From: Shewanella sp.
GTDB lineage: Bacteria; Pseudomonadota; Gammaproteobacteria; Enterobacterales; Shewanellaceae
Reading direction: 5' to 3'
DNA length: 10,473 bases
Assembly: GCA_004195335.1 (NCBI GenBank)
Contig: SDWK01000585.1
Location: 1-10,473, forward strand
The position numbers and the translations under genes are program-made. How positions within the stretch are numbered: the stretch's first letter is position 1; every line of letters begins with the position of its first letter. Below the pieces are notes generated by a model that was given only the letters and a program-made list of their open reading frames with translations, did not search any database and had not been told where the DNA came from. Below, one piece after another: positions 1-6,381 of this stretch.

Positions 1-24
1 CGCTTCTATTGCGTTGATCTTCAT
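1..24 (-). CDS. Possible 5' end of a divergent gene (partial)
   Basis: Read on the minus strand from an ATG at 24-22, the window edge encodes MKINAIEA with no stop before the sequence runs out. A gene placed here would be transcribed away from the ttr-like operon and would share its upstream region. No convincing ribosome binding site precedes the ATG (the preceding bases are AAAAAGCC), and eight codons are too few to identify a family. This is a plausible divergent neighbour, possibly a regulator or respiratory gene, but the placement rests only on an open frame and the layout. Confidence 0.3.
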
Positions 25-54
25 GGCTTTTTGTTTTTACCGTGATTTTATTGT

Positions 55-80
55 ATTTCGAGAAATGTGTTTCTCGAAAT
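55..80. promoter_or_regulatory. Perfect palindrome, candidate operator
   Basis: The arms ATTTCGAGAAA (55-65) and TTTCTCGAAAT (70-80) are perfect reverse complements of 11 bp around a TGTG spacer. No T-tract follows on either strand, so it does not look like a terminator. GAAATGT also occurs twice as a direct repeat within and at the edge of the element (62-68 and 76-82). It lies about 230 bp before ttrC and about 30 bp from the possible divergent start at 24. The position would suit an operator shared by both directions. The binding protein is unknown. Confidence 0.5.
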
Positions 81-100
81 GTATTAAACATGGGTGGAGT

Positions 101-128
101 CAAATATAATAAATTGAATTTATATTTG
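101..128. repeat. Imperfect AT-rich inverted repeat
   Basis: CAAATATA (101-108) followed by AATT (112-115) pairs with AATTTATATTTG (117-128), with a three-base bulge in the left arm and almost no loop. In DNA this AT content can give chance symmetry, so an operator role is only possible. It is the second of three dyads in the ttrC leader. Confidence 0.3.
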
Positions 129-189
129 ATAACTTTGTGTGACTTAGTGCTGTTTTAGTTTTTATTAATGTTATGTATTATTTTGTCAA

Positions 190-224
190 CGGTCAGGTTT
201 TAATTTAATAATTTAAAACCGGTC
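190..224. repeat. Inverted repeat flanked by CGGTC direct repeats
   Basis: GGTTTTAA (196-203) and TTAAAACC (213-220) form a perfect 8-bp inverted repeat around a 9-base AT spacer. CGGTC occurs at 190-194 and again at 220-224, exactly 30 bp apart, or close to three helical turns. Either the dyad or the phased direct repeat could bind a regulator about 90-120 bp before the ttrC start. No T-tract follows the dyad, so a terminator is unlikely. Confidence 0.35.
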
Positions 225-312
225 TTGATTAATTGTACTTTCCTTTGGTTGCCGGTTTGGTATGGATAAGAAATCGTCAATAAAGGTATAAATATTATAA
301 TAAGGGATATAT

Positions 313-1209
313 ATGCACGAAGTTCATTGGGGGTTGTTAGTCGCTGCCTATCTGTTTTTAGCCGGAGCAGGAGCCGGAGCACTTTTTATTAGTGGTTGTC
401 TCGTGCTATCTAATAAAATTCAAGTGCCTCATCACTTAGATACGGCAAAAATAAGTGCCATTGTGGGTACGCTGTTATTAATTATTGGTACGGGAATGAT
501 CGTATTCGATCTCACCTCATTTCAATACGGGATTGCTCATGGTGATATGAGTAAATTCTTCCGTTTCTATCGCCTGTTTATGACGTTTGAGCCAAGCTCT
601 ATGATGAGCATCGGTACTTGGTTGCTGACTTTAGCGATTATCTTTGCATTGTTCTTTTGCCTCTCATTTAGAGTGAAAGCTAATCAGCCTGGCTATAGCC
701 GATTATTTGCAACGATTAATGTGATCTTGGCTATCTGCGTTGCTTCATATACCGCATTACTTATTGGTGATATCAGCCATAACTTGGTTTGGTCAAACAG
801 TATTCTGGTGGTGATATTTTTATTGTCGGCCCTCTCTTGTGGCGCCGCAGTGGTGCTGATGGTCAAAACCCGTCTCAAGATAACCGATGTCAATCATTCC
901 TTCGCTAAATCAGATTCTGCATTGTTGGCGCTCGAGTTACTTACCGTGTGTGTGTTCGCCTACTCGATTCGTAACATCAGTATATTCAATGGAGTAGACA
1001 ACCTGCTTTCTATTTCAAGTGATGCCGGTGCTATTTGGTGGATAGGTGCCGTTTTAATCGGATTAATTATTCCGTTATTGCTGAACGTAACGTCAATCAT
1101 TGGCAAGACCGCGGCGTCTCATAGCAAAGAGTATCTGTTAGCTGTGTTGATATTAATTGGTGCATTTTGCTTGCGCTATTCGGTTTTACTCGCAGGTCAG
1201 TATTATTAG
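313..1209 (+). CDS. ttrC: NrfD/PsrC-family membrane quinol oxidase subunit (TtrC-like)
   Basis: This 298-residue protein is almost entirely hydrophobic. It has about eight predicted membrane spans (roughly residues 8-32, 46-66, 96-119, 131-151, 160-185, 203-219, 240-263 and 273-293). The Gly/Ala-rich first helix (LFLAGAGAGALFISG) and the YTALLIGD segment near 146-153 are typical of NrfD/PsrC proteins, the membrane anchors of complex iron-sulfur molybdoenzymes. The family oxidises quinol and passes electrons to the Fe-S partner. It is slightly shorter than Salmonella TtrC. The ATG is supported by AAGGG six bases upstream. It is the first gene of the operon, nine bases before ttrB. NrfD proteins serve many reductases, so the TtrC name rests on the downstream genes. 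Confidence 0.85.
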   Translation: MHEVHWGLLVAAYLFLAGAGAGALFISGCLVLSNKIQVPHHLDTAKISAIVGTLLLIIGTGMIVFDLTSFQYGIAHGDMSKFFRFYRLFMTFEPSSMMSIGTWLLTLAIIFALFFCLSFRVKANQPGYSRLFATINVILAICVASYTALLIGDISHNLVWSNSILVVIFLLSALSCGAAVVLMVKTRLKITDVNHSFAKSDSALLALELLTVCVFAYSIRNISIFNGVDNLLSISSDAGAIWWIGAVLIGLIIPLLLNVTSIIGKTAASHSKEYLLAVLILIGAFCLRYSVLLAGQYY

Positions 1210-1218
1210 GAGTCTACG

Positions 1219-1935
1219 ATGCTAGATAGAAGAAGAGCCCTCAAACTATTGGCTGGCGGTGCAATTGCTACAACTGGGGTGATGTTTATGCCTGCGGGCA
1301 ACGCGATTGCAGCCATTCGTCAACAAGGTAAAAAGCGTCTGGCCATGGTGATCGATCTTAGCCGATGCAATGGCTGTAAAGCCTGTGTTGTCTCCTGTGG
1401 CATGGAAAATGGTACCAAACCCGATGAACATCGCACCCAGGTGATTCAAACCAGTGCGGAAATTGGTGACAAGCAGTACGCATTCAACCTGCCAATCATG
1501 TGTAATAACTGTGAGGACCCCTCATGCGTGTCTGTTTGTCCGACAGGCGCGACATTCAAGCGTGAAGAAGATGGCATTGTCGTCGTGGATTCAACGCTTT
1601 GCATAGGGTGCAACTACTGTATCCAGGCGTGTCCATACGGTGGGGTTCGTTTCACGAACTCGACAACGGGAACTGTAGATAAGTGTAACTTCTGCATTCA
1701 GCGTACCTCCAGAGGTTTGCTGCCAGCGTGTGTCGAGACCTGTACCGGTGGTGCACGTGTCTTTGGTGATATTAACGATGTTAATAGTGAAATATCCAAG
1801 CTGCTGAGCCAGAGTAACCCTATGGTGCTGCAGGCGAGCAAACAGACTTCACCTAATGTTTTTTATATTGGCTTAACGCAAGAAGAGAGCAACACCGCGT
1901 TCAGTATACATTCTCCTCAATTGTGGCAGAGGTAG
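1219..1935 (+). CDS. ttrB: Tat-exported four-cluster [4Fe-4S] electron transfer subunit (TtrB-like)
   Basis: This 238-residue protein begins with a twin-arginine signal (DRRRALKLL, then a hydrophobic stretch ending near residue 31), so it should be exported folded to the periplasm. Sixteen cysteines fall in four groups: 50/53/56/60, 95/98/103/107, 128/131/134/138 and 156/159/171/175. This is the standard four-[4Fe-4S] ferredoxin pattern of DMSO reductase-family beta subunits. It should wire the TtrC quinol site to the TtrA molybdenum centre. The C-terminal pattern SPNVFYIGL...PQLWQ closely resembles Salmonella TtrB as I remember it, which favours TtrB over the Psr, Phs or Nrf equivalents. The Shine-Dalgarno sequence AGGAG overlaps the ttrC stop, suggesting coupled translation. 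Confidence 0.88.
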   Translation: MLDRRRALKLLAGGAIATTGVMFMPAGNAIAAIRQQGKKRLAMVIDLSRCNGCKACVVSCGMENGTKPDEHRTQVIQTSAEIGDKQYAFNLPIMCNNCEDPSCVSVCPTGATFKREEDGIVVVDSTLCIGCNYCIQACPYGGVRFTNSTTGTVDKCNFCIQRTSRGLLPACVETCTGGARVFGDINDVNSEISKLLSQSNPMVLQASKQTSPNVFYIGLTQEESNTAFSIHSPQLWQR

Positions 1936-1939
1936 CATC

Positions 1940-4900
1940 ATGGATCGTAGAAATTTTTTAAAGGCGGGATCGGTCGCCGCAGTGATGACAGCAGGTGCAG
2001 CAAGTACCCAAGTTATGAGTTCGGCTCGTAGTAAAACAAGTGACGCAGATATTAATAAATATGCACCCACTTCATTAACGCCAGAGTATCGCTTCGATGC
2101 GGACAATAAGATGATTGAAAACCAGGATCAGCGCTTCGCGTTTTCCAAGTGTTATGGTTGCTTCAATGTCTGTGGTGCGCGGCTGAGTATCGATAATAAG
2201 ACCGACAAGGTGTTACGCGCAGTGGGTAACCCTTACACCTTGACCAATAACGCCGGTCAACCAATGACAATGGAAACATCGCCTAAAGATGCCATGTTCC
2301 AGCTCTCTGCGGCCAGTGGTCTGAGCCAAAGCAATCGGGCAACCCTTTGTGGTCGTGGTAATGCGGTTCCCGATGCATTTGATGATAAACACCGAATTAC
2401 CTCTTGTATGAAACGTGTCGGTAATCGTGGTGAAAACAAGTGGCAAACCATTTCGTATGAACAATTGCTGCAAGAGGTCGTTGATGGAGGTGATCTCTTC
2501 GGTGAGGGTCATGTCGAAGGTTTGAAGGCGATTCACGCTAACCCGGCATTAGCCAATCCGGCTTATCCTGATTTTGGTCCGGTAAAAAACCAGTTACTGG
2601 TTTCAACGTCATCTGAACAGGGCGCGCGGGCCGATTTTATGCACCGTTTTGTTGCCGAGGCATGGGGTACACCCAATATCGGTACCAAGGACTCTTACTG
2701 TGGCCACCAACAAGTTGCGGGCTGTGCCTTAGGTTGCTTCGACGCTGTCGATGAGATGGCGCTGCCTCAAGCCGATTATGAAGAGTCAAAGTTTGCTATT
2801 TTTATCGGCACTAACCCTGGGACCAGTGGTAATGGTCTAAATGTAGGCTCTCGTCGTTTATCTAAGGCGCGTAGCGATCGTACTGACTTTAAATATGTCG
2901 TCATCGATCCCATTCTGCGCTCATTAACCTCAGAAACCGATACCACAAATGGTGAGTGGCTACCGATCAAATCCGGTGGTGACACCGCGTTAATGTTCGC
3001 TATGCTGCAGTACATCATAAATCATGAGCGGTACCGCAGGCCTTATCTGGAGGCGCCCAGCCAGGCAAGTGCCGATGCCGTTGGTGAGATGAATTATACC
3101 AACGCCACCTACCTGGTAGTAAAAGATAAGAAACACCCTCTTTATAACCAGTTTTTGACTGCAGAGGCCTGTGGATTAGGCGACGCGGAAGTGAAGATGG
3201 TGATAGATAAGCAAACCGGCAAACTGGTCACTGGTGATAGTGAGCTGGCGGCAACACTATTCTATAATGACAGCGTAACCCTAGGCGATGGTTCACAAGT
3301 GCAGGTTGAAACGGCATTTTCGCTGCTCAAGCAACGCGTCAACAGCCACTCCATGCATGATTTATCAAAACGCTGTGAGATCCCCGTAGCCAAGATAGAA
3401 GAGCTGGCCAAGGAGTTTACCTCCCATGGTCGCAGTGTCTCTATTGAAACCAATACTGGCTGTAACGCTACCGATGGCGGTCAGTTTGCCTTTGCGATGA
3501 TTATGCTGGCGACTATGGTCGGCGCGCACAATGCCAAGGGCGGCATGATGCATATGGGCGGGGTGGGATATGCCGCCATGTATGACATCTATGACGGCCC
3601 CCTGTATAACTTAATGGACTTTGAACATACTGAGGTGATCGGATTTAATGCCGAACGTTCCGGTGATTATGAACAGAGCCATGAATATCAGCAGAAAGTG
3701 GCACAAGGGCTTAATCCATACCCGGCAAACGAGGCATGGAACAATACCTTTGTGCAAGATAACAGTGGCGAATTACTGGTCGCCCATGCCAATAAAAACC
3801 CGTTCAACTTTAAGGCGTGGATCACTTGGTCAACTAACCCAATTTACGGTTGCTCAGGTCTGCAGGATCAGGTTGAAGACTCCATCAAAGATCCTAAGCA
3901 ACTGGGCTTGATCATTGCGCTCGACCCTTATATCAACGAAACCAATGTTTTCGCAGATTATATTGTCCCGGATACGCTTCAATATGAGGCATGGGCAAGT
4001 TCACGTATGTGGGGCAGCGAATATATTGGTGATGTGGCTTGTGTTCCGGTTGTCGAAGCGCGCACCGCTAAAACCGCCAAAGGTGAGCATGCCAATATGG
4101 AGCAGTTCATCATTGACGTCAGTAAAGCGATCGGCTTAAAGGGGTTTGGCGACAACGCATTTACTGATGCTCAGGGTAAGCCTTACCCGCTGAATACGCC
4201 GGCTGATTTCTATGTGCCTCTGTTTGCTAACATCGCACATACTGGCACCGTATTACCCACGCCGACGGAGGAGGACATTAAGTTCACCAGTGTCGATCGT
4301 GCTTTACCTATGTTCGAAGCACGCTTGAAGCCGCAAGAGGTTGGACCAACGGCATTCATGCTGACTCGTGGTGGACGTTATGAGCGTGTCGATGAGCGTT
4401 ATGAAGGCGAGTTTTTCAACGCGGCGATGCGGATGGATACTCAGTTTCAGATCTATAACGAATCATTAGCCAGAGTAAAGGACTCCTATACGGGTGAGTT
4501 CAATGATGGTCAGCCTGTATATGATGTAGACCGTTTCTGGGATGGTTCAGCGGTTCGAGATCACTGGAATGAGAAAGACTATCCGTTTAACTTCTCAACC
4601 TTTAAGTTGCATCTGCGTAGCCCCTATTCAGTGTCCCTGCCTCGCATCACAGCATTAGGAGATACAAACTATATTCAGTTACATCAGGATGATGCAGCTA
4701 AATATAACCTGAAATCTGGCGATAAGGCTCAGGTTCTTTCACCTAAGGGCAAATATTTAGAAGGGATCGTTCAGGCGGATAAAACGGTTGCTCGAAGCAC
4801 TATAGTCGTCGGTATGGGTTATGGCCATACCGCATTCGGTGCCAGTGCCGTTGAGGTGGATGGTATGGTACGTCCGGGGATTAAAGAGCGCGGTACAGGG

Positions 4901-5020
4901 ATCTGCCCCAATGCGTTTAACGTAGTCGACCCAACGCGTAAAGGAGCGAGTCTTTATCGCGATAGAACCTTCGGTTCGACGGCGAGGCATGGTGTTCCCG
5001 TAGGGCTCAAGAAAGTATAA
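1940..5020 (+). CDS. ttrA: Molybdopterin catalytic subunit, tetrathionate reductase-like (TtrA)
   Basis: This 1026-residue protein matches the roughly 1020 residues of Salmonella TtrA. A Tat signal (RRNFLKA at 3-9) is followed by the [4Fe-4S] motif Cys71-x2-Cys74-x3-Cys78-x58-Cys137. The segment GTKDSYCGHQQ places Cys254 where this clade (TtrA, ArrA, PsrA/PhsA) has its molybdenum-ligating cysteine. The segments GGDLFGEGHVEGLKAIH and RALPMFEARLKPQEVGPTAF match TtrA landmarks as I recall them. The C-terminal dinucleotide-binding domain begins near residue 890. It should reduce a sulfur oxyanion such as tetrathionate to thiosulfate on the periplasmic side, using electrons from TtrB. The start follows AGAGG by seven bases, and only four bases separate it from ttrB. 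A selenate- or arsenate-type acceptor is not excluded. Confidence 0.87.
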   Translation: MDRRNFLKAGSVAAVMTAGAASTQVMSSARSKTSDADINKYAPTSLTPEYRFDADNKMIENQDQRFAFSKCYGCFNVCGARLSIDNKTDKVLRAVGNPYTLTNNAGQPMTMETSPKDAMFQLSAASGLSQSNRATLCGRGNAVPDAFDDKHRITSCMKRVGNRGENKWQTISYEQLLQEVVDGGDLFGEGHVEGLKAIHANPALANPAYPDFGPVKNQLLVSTSSEQGARADFMHRFVAEAWGTPNIGTKDSYCGHQQVAGCALGCFDAVDEMALPQADYEESKFAIFIGTNPGTSGNGLNVGSRRLSKARSDRTDFKYVVIDPILRSLTSETDTTNGEWLPIKSGGDTALMFAMLQYIINHERYRRPYLEAPSQASADAVGEMNYTNATYLVVKDKKHPLYNQFLTAEACGLGDAEVKMVIDKQTGKLVTGDSELAATLFYNDSVTLGDGSQVQVETAFSLLKQRVNSHSMHDLSKRCEIPVAKIEELAKEFTSHGRSVSIETNTGCNATDGGQFAFAMIMLATMVGAHNAKGGMMHMGGVGYAAMYDIYDGPLYNLMDFEHTEVIGFNAERSGDYEQSHEYQQKVAQGLNPYPANEAWNNTFVQDNSGELLVAHANKNPFNFKAWITWSTNPIYGCSGLQDQVEDSIKDPKQLGLIIALDPYINETNVFADYIVPDTLQYEAWASSRMWGSEYIGDVACVPVVEARTAKTAKGEHANMEQFIIDVSKAIGLKGFGDNAFTDAQGKPYPLNTPADFYVPLFANIAHTGTVLPTPTEEDIKFTSVDRALPMFEARLKPQEVGPTAFMLTRGGRYERVDERYEGEFFNAAMRMDTQFQIYNESLARVKDSYTGEFNDGQPVYDVDRFWDGSAVRDHWNEKDYPFNFSTFKLHLRSPYSVSLPRITALGDTNYIQLHQDDAAKYNLKSGDKAQVLSPKGKYLEGIVQADKTVARSTIVVGMGYGHTAFGASAVEVDGMVRPGIKERGTGICPNAFNVVDPTRKGASLYRDRTFGSTARHGVPVGLKKV

Positions 5021-5039
5021 AAGTGATTGATTAAACGCT

Positions 5040-5077
5040 AGGCCCCTCGTTATTGATAATGGTAATGAGGTTGGCCT
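5040..5077 (+). terminator. Stem-loop just after ttrA (weak terminator or 3'-end hairpin)
   Basis: AGGCC plus CCTCGTT (5040-5051) pairs with AATGAGG (5064-5070) and GGCCT (5073-5077), with one G-T pair and a two-base bulge. It lies 20 bases after the ttrA stop. The following sequence (GAGCTGTGTTTATTT) lacks a clean T-tract, so it may stabilise the operon's 3' end or pause polymerase rather than terminate by itself. Confidence 0.45.
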
Positions 5078-5222
5078 GAGCTGTGTTTATTTAACCGAAC
5101 TCGGATTAGTGAGTGAATATTCATCTTTTTTTACATTGAGGAGTGAGTTGTTGTGCGCTTAGCTGGCGGAGACGTTGTTCCCCCCCCATTCTGTCGGCTC
5201 TTCAACACCTTTTACCCTATAG
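5078..5222. other. Intergenic spacer between the two 3' hairpins, including a C8 run
   Basis: This stretch separates the first hairpin after ttrA from the strong terminator. It includes a run of eight C at 5180-5187, the longest C homopolymer I noticed in the window. A short GTG frame (5153-5248) has a GAGGAG upstream but runs into the terminator stem, and I do not call it a gene. Nothing else recognisable is present. Confidence 0.5.
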
Positions 5223-5263
5223 CCTCTATTTATCTGATTAAAGGATAAGTAGAGGATTTTTTT
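5223..5263 (+). terminator. Rho-independent terminator of the ttr-like operon
   Basis: CCTCTATTTATC (5223-5234) pairs with GATAAGTAGAGG (5244-5255) over 12 bp with one G-T pair and a nine-base loop. It is followed by A and then seven T (5257-5263). The T-tract is on the plus-strand side, so it stops transcription coming from ttrA, about 200 bp past that stop. It ends 22 bp before the convergent LysR gene and protects that gene from read-through. No matching tract exists for the minus direction. Confidence 0.8.
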
Positions 5264-5284
5264 ATAAAGCCAGCATTCGCCGGT

Positions 5285-6247
5285 TTAAGACTTCAGCGCC
5301 AGGTACCATTCATCTCTAATGTTGTTAAACAGTTGCTGCTTGAGCCAGTGGTGAGTCGCTGATTGATTAATTTCAGAGTAAATTAGATAGTTTCCTACCC
5401 TACGGCCTACGTTGATCATACCAAGTAGTTGTTCGGTAAGATCATGGGGTAGGGTGCAAGTTTGTATATTTGGAATTAAGTCATAGTATTCACGAGTAAA
5501 GACATTACAGCTCATCGAAATTGAATTTGTATCGATAATATGACGACTCAATGCGGCGATATTATCTGTAGCACCAATTATTTGAAGACTCTTTCCCTGC
5601 TTTCTCGCTATCTGCTCCAGTATTGGGGAGCAGAGGTCATTAAAATTATCCAATGCAAAATAACCATACTGACATAGGTTATCGACAGTAAGTTCATCGT
5701 CGAAAACGGGATGACCAGTCTTGGCGATTAAAAACAACTCCTCAGTGGGGGAGAGCATTTCACTGATGATTTTATGCTCTTTAAAATTTTCGTATACCAC
5801 GGCAAAATCGATTTCACCGTGTTCGATGGCTCGGCTACAGTCGCTGGATAAGGTTCTAATCTCGAATGTTAAATTTGGAGCTTTTGGTAACACGAATTCA
5901 TTGATGACTTTATTTATCACGTAGGTAAATTCGTTATAGGCATAGATCTTAAAATGCCCCTTAGCGGTTAGGGGATTGAATTGAGTATGGTTGTGCTGGA
6001 GAACCTGATAACCATGTAGAAGTTGCTTAACACAGGGTAAAACCTGTATCGCTTTATCAGTTAATACAAATCCCTGAGCTCGACGAATAAATAGTACGTC
6101 TTTAAAGATGTCTCTTAATATACCGAGATGTCGACTTACCGACGAAATACTCATGCCTAACTCGTTGGCGACTAAGCCGGCGTTCAAATGACGGCTCACG
6201 GATTCGAATACAATTAAAGAGTGATAATCTAACCGTTCAATATTCAT
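5285..6247 (-). CDS. LysR-family transcriptional regulator
   Basis: This 320-residue protein has the LysR layout. A winged helix-turn-helix occupies residues 5-65, with the recognition region NAGLVANELGMSISSVSRHLGILR near 22-45. A substrate-binding domain of the periplasmic-binding-protein fold follows from about 95 to 300 (GHFKIYAYNEF..., then a central hinge). It should bind DNA as a tetramer and respond to a small ligand that cannot be named from sequence. It lies convergent to the ttr-like operon, and no TtrS/TtrR sensor pair is visible, so it may control that operon, itself, or something outside the window. The ATG at 6247 starts the conserved N-terminus (MNIERLDYHSLIVFESV). Only a distant AAGGA precedes it, so its ribosome binding site is poor, which may mean low expression. 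Confidence 0.88.
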   Translation of the reverse strand: MNIERLDYHSLIVFESVSRHLNAGLVANELGMSISSVSRHLGILRDIFKDVLFIRRAQGFVLTDKAIQVLPCVKQLLHGYQVLQHNHTQFNPLTAKGHFKIYAYNEFTYVINKVINEFVLPKAPNLTFEIRTLSSDCSRAIEHGEIDFAVVYENFKEHKIISEMLSPTEELFLIAKTGHPVFDDELTVDNLCQYGYFALDNFNDLCSPILEQIARKQGKSLQIIGATDNIAALSRHIIDTNSISMSCNVFTREYYDLIPNIQTCTLPHDLTEQLLGMINVGRRVGNYLIYSEINQSATHHWLKQQLFNNIRDEWYLALKS

Positions 6248-6309
6248 GTTTGCTACAAAGTAATTCCTTTGTTATTTATTACCATATGATATGGATGGCA
6301 GCAAACATG
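6245..6309 (-). promoter_or_regulatory. Nested dyads over the LysR gene start, candidate autoregulatory site
   Basis: CATGTTTGCT (6245-6254) and AGCAAACATG (6300-6309) are perfect 10-bp inverted repeats 45 bp apart. The left arm includes the LysR start codon. Between them lies a second dyad, CCATAT-G-ATATGG (6282-6294). LysR proteins often bind dyads near their own start and repress themselves, so this is a reasonable autoregulatory region. The binding protein and promoter positions are inferred. Confidence 0.45.
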
Positions 6310-6349
6310 GAGTGTCAGATTTGAGTCGTGGCTTGGTTTTTAGCGAGTT

Positions 6350-6369
6350 GGGCGTGATGATTCACGCCC
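6350..6369 (-). terminator. Stem-loop after the M50 protease gene
   Basis: GGGCGTGA (6350-6357) and TCACGCCC (6362-6369) form a perfect GC-rich 8-bp stem around a TGAT loop, starting 12 bases after the protease stop. An extra A-T pair can extend it. In the minus direction no T-tract follows (CAACTCGCTAAAAA), so it is either a weak or factor-assisted terminator or a 3'-stabilising hairpin. It separates the protease gene from the LysR promoter region. Confidence 0.5.
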
Positions 6370-6381
6370 ATAATTATGCCT

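Larger units (their letters stand above)
25..312 (+). promoter_or_regulatory. AT-rich upstream regulatory region of the ttr-like operon
   Basis: This stretch before ttrC has no credible gene. It is strongly AT-rich and carries at least three dyad-symmetric elements (55-80, 101-128 and 196-220) plus a CGGTC direct repeat at 190-194 and 220-224. A TGTGA at 138-142 resembles half of a CRP-type site, but its partner half is missing. I could not settle on a convincing -35/-10 pair. A TATAAT-like string near 294-299 lies too close to the start codon to be a normal promoter. The ttrC ribosome binding site is AAGGG at 302-306, six bases before the ATG. The length and symmetry suggest control by one or more dimeric regulators. 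Confidence 0.55.

Noticed and set aside
138..142. CRP/FNR-type site in the ttrC leader
   Set aside because: Only one half-site (TGTGA) is seen. The expected inverted partner is absent at the proper spacing, and no good TTGAT-N4-ATCAA FNR site was found.
2213..2536. Antisense open frame of 107 codons within ttrA
   Set aside because: It overlaps the strongly conserved N-terminal part of the catalytic subunit, has no family resemblance, and is explained by codon bias on the opposite strand.
1940..5020. Assignment as respiratory arsenate reductase ArrA or polysulfide/thiosulfate reductase PsrA/PhsA
   Set aside because: The length of 1026 residues, the C-terminal features of the beta subunit and several internal segments fit TtrA better. 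PsrA/PhsA are markedly shorter, and the ArrA operon normally lacks an NrfD subunit placed first. The acceptor still needs experiment.
5180..5187. C8 homopolymer as a phase-variation tract
   Set aside because: It lies in a 3' intergenic region, not in a gene or between promoter elements, so slippage would have no obvious effect. It is also a common place for sequencing length errors.
5153..5248. Short GTG-initiated frame of 31 codons with GAGGAG nine bases upstream
   Set aside because: Its 3' end runs through the terminator stem and it includes the C8 run. The peptide has no recognisable features, so chance is the simpler explanation.
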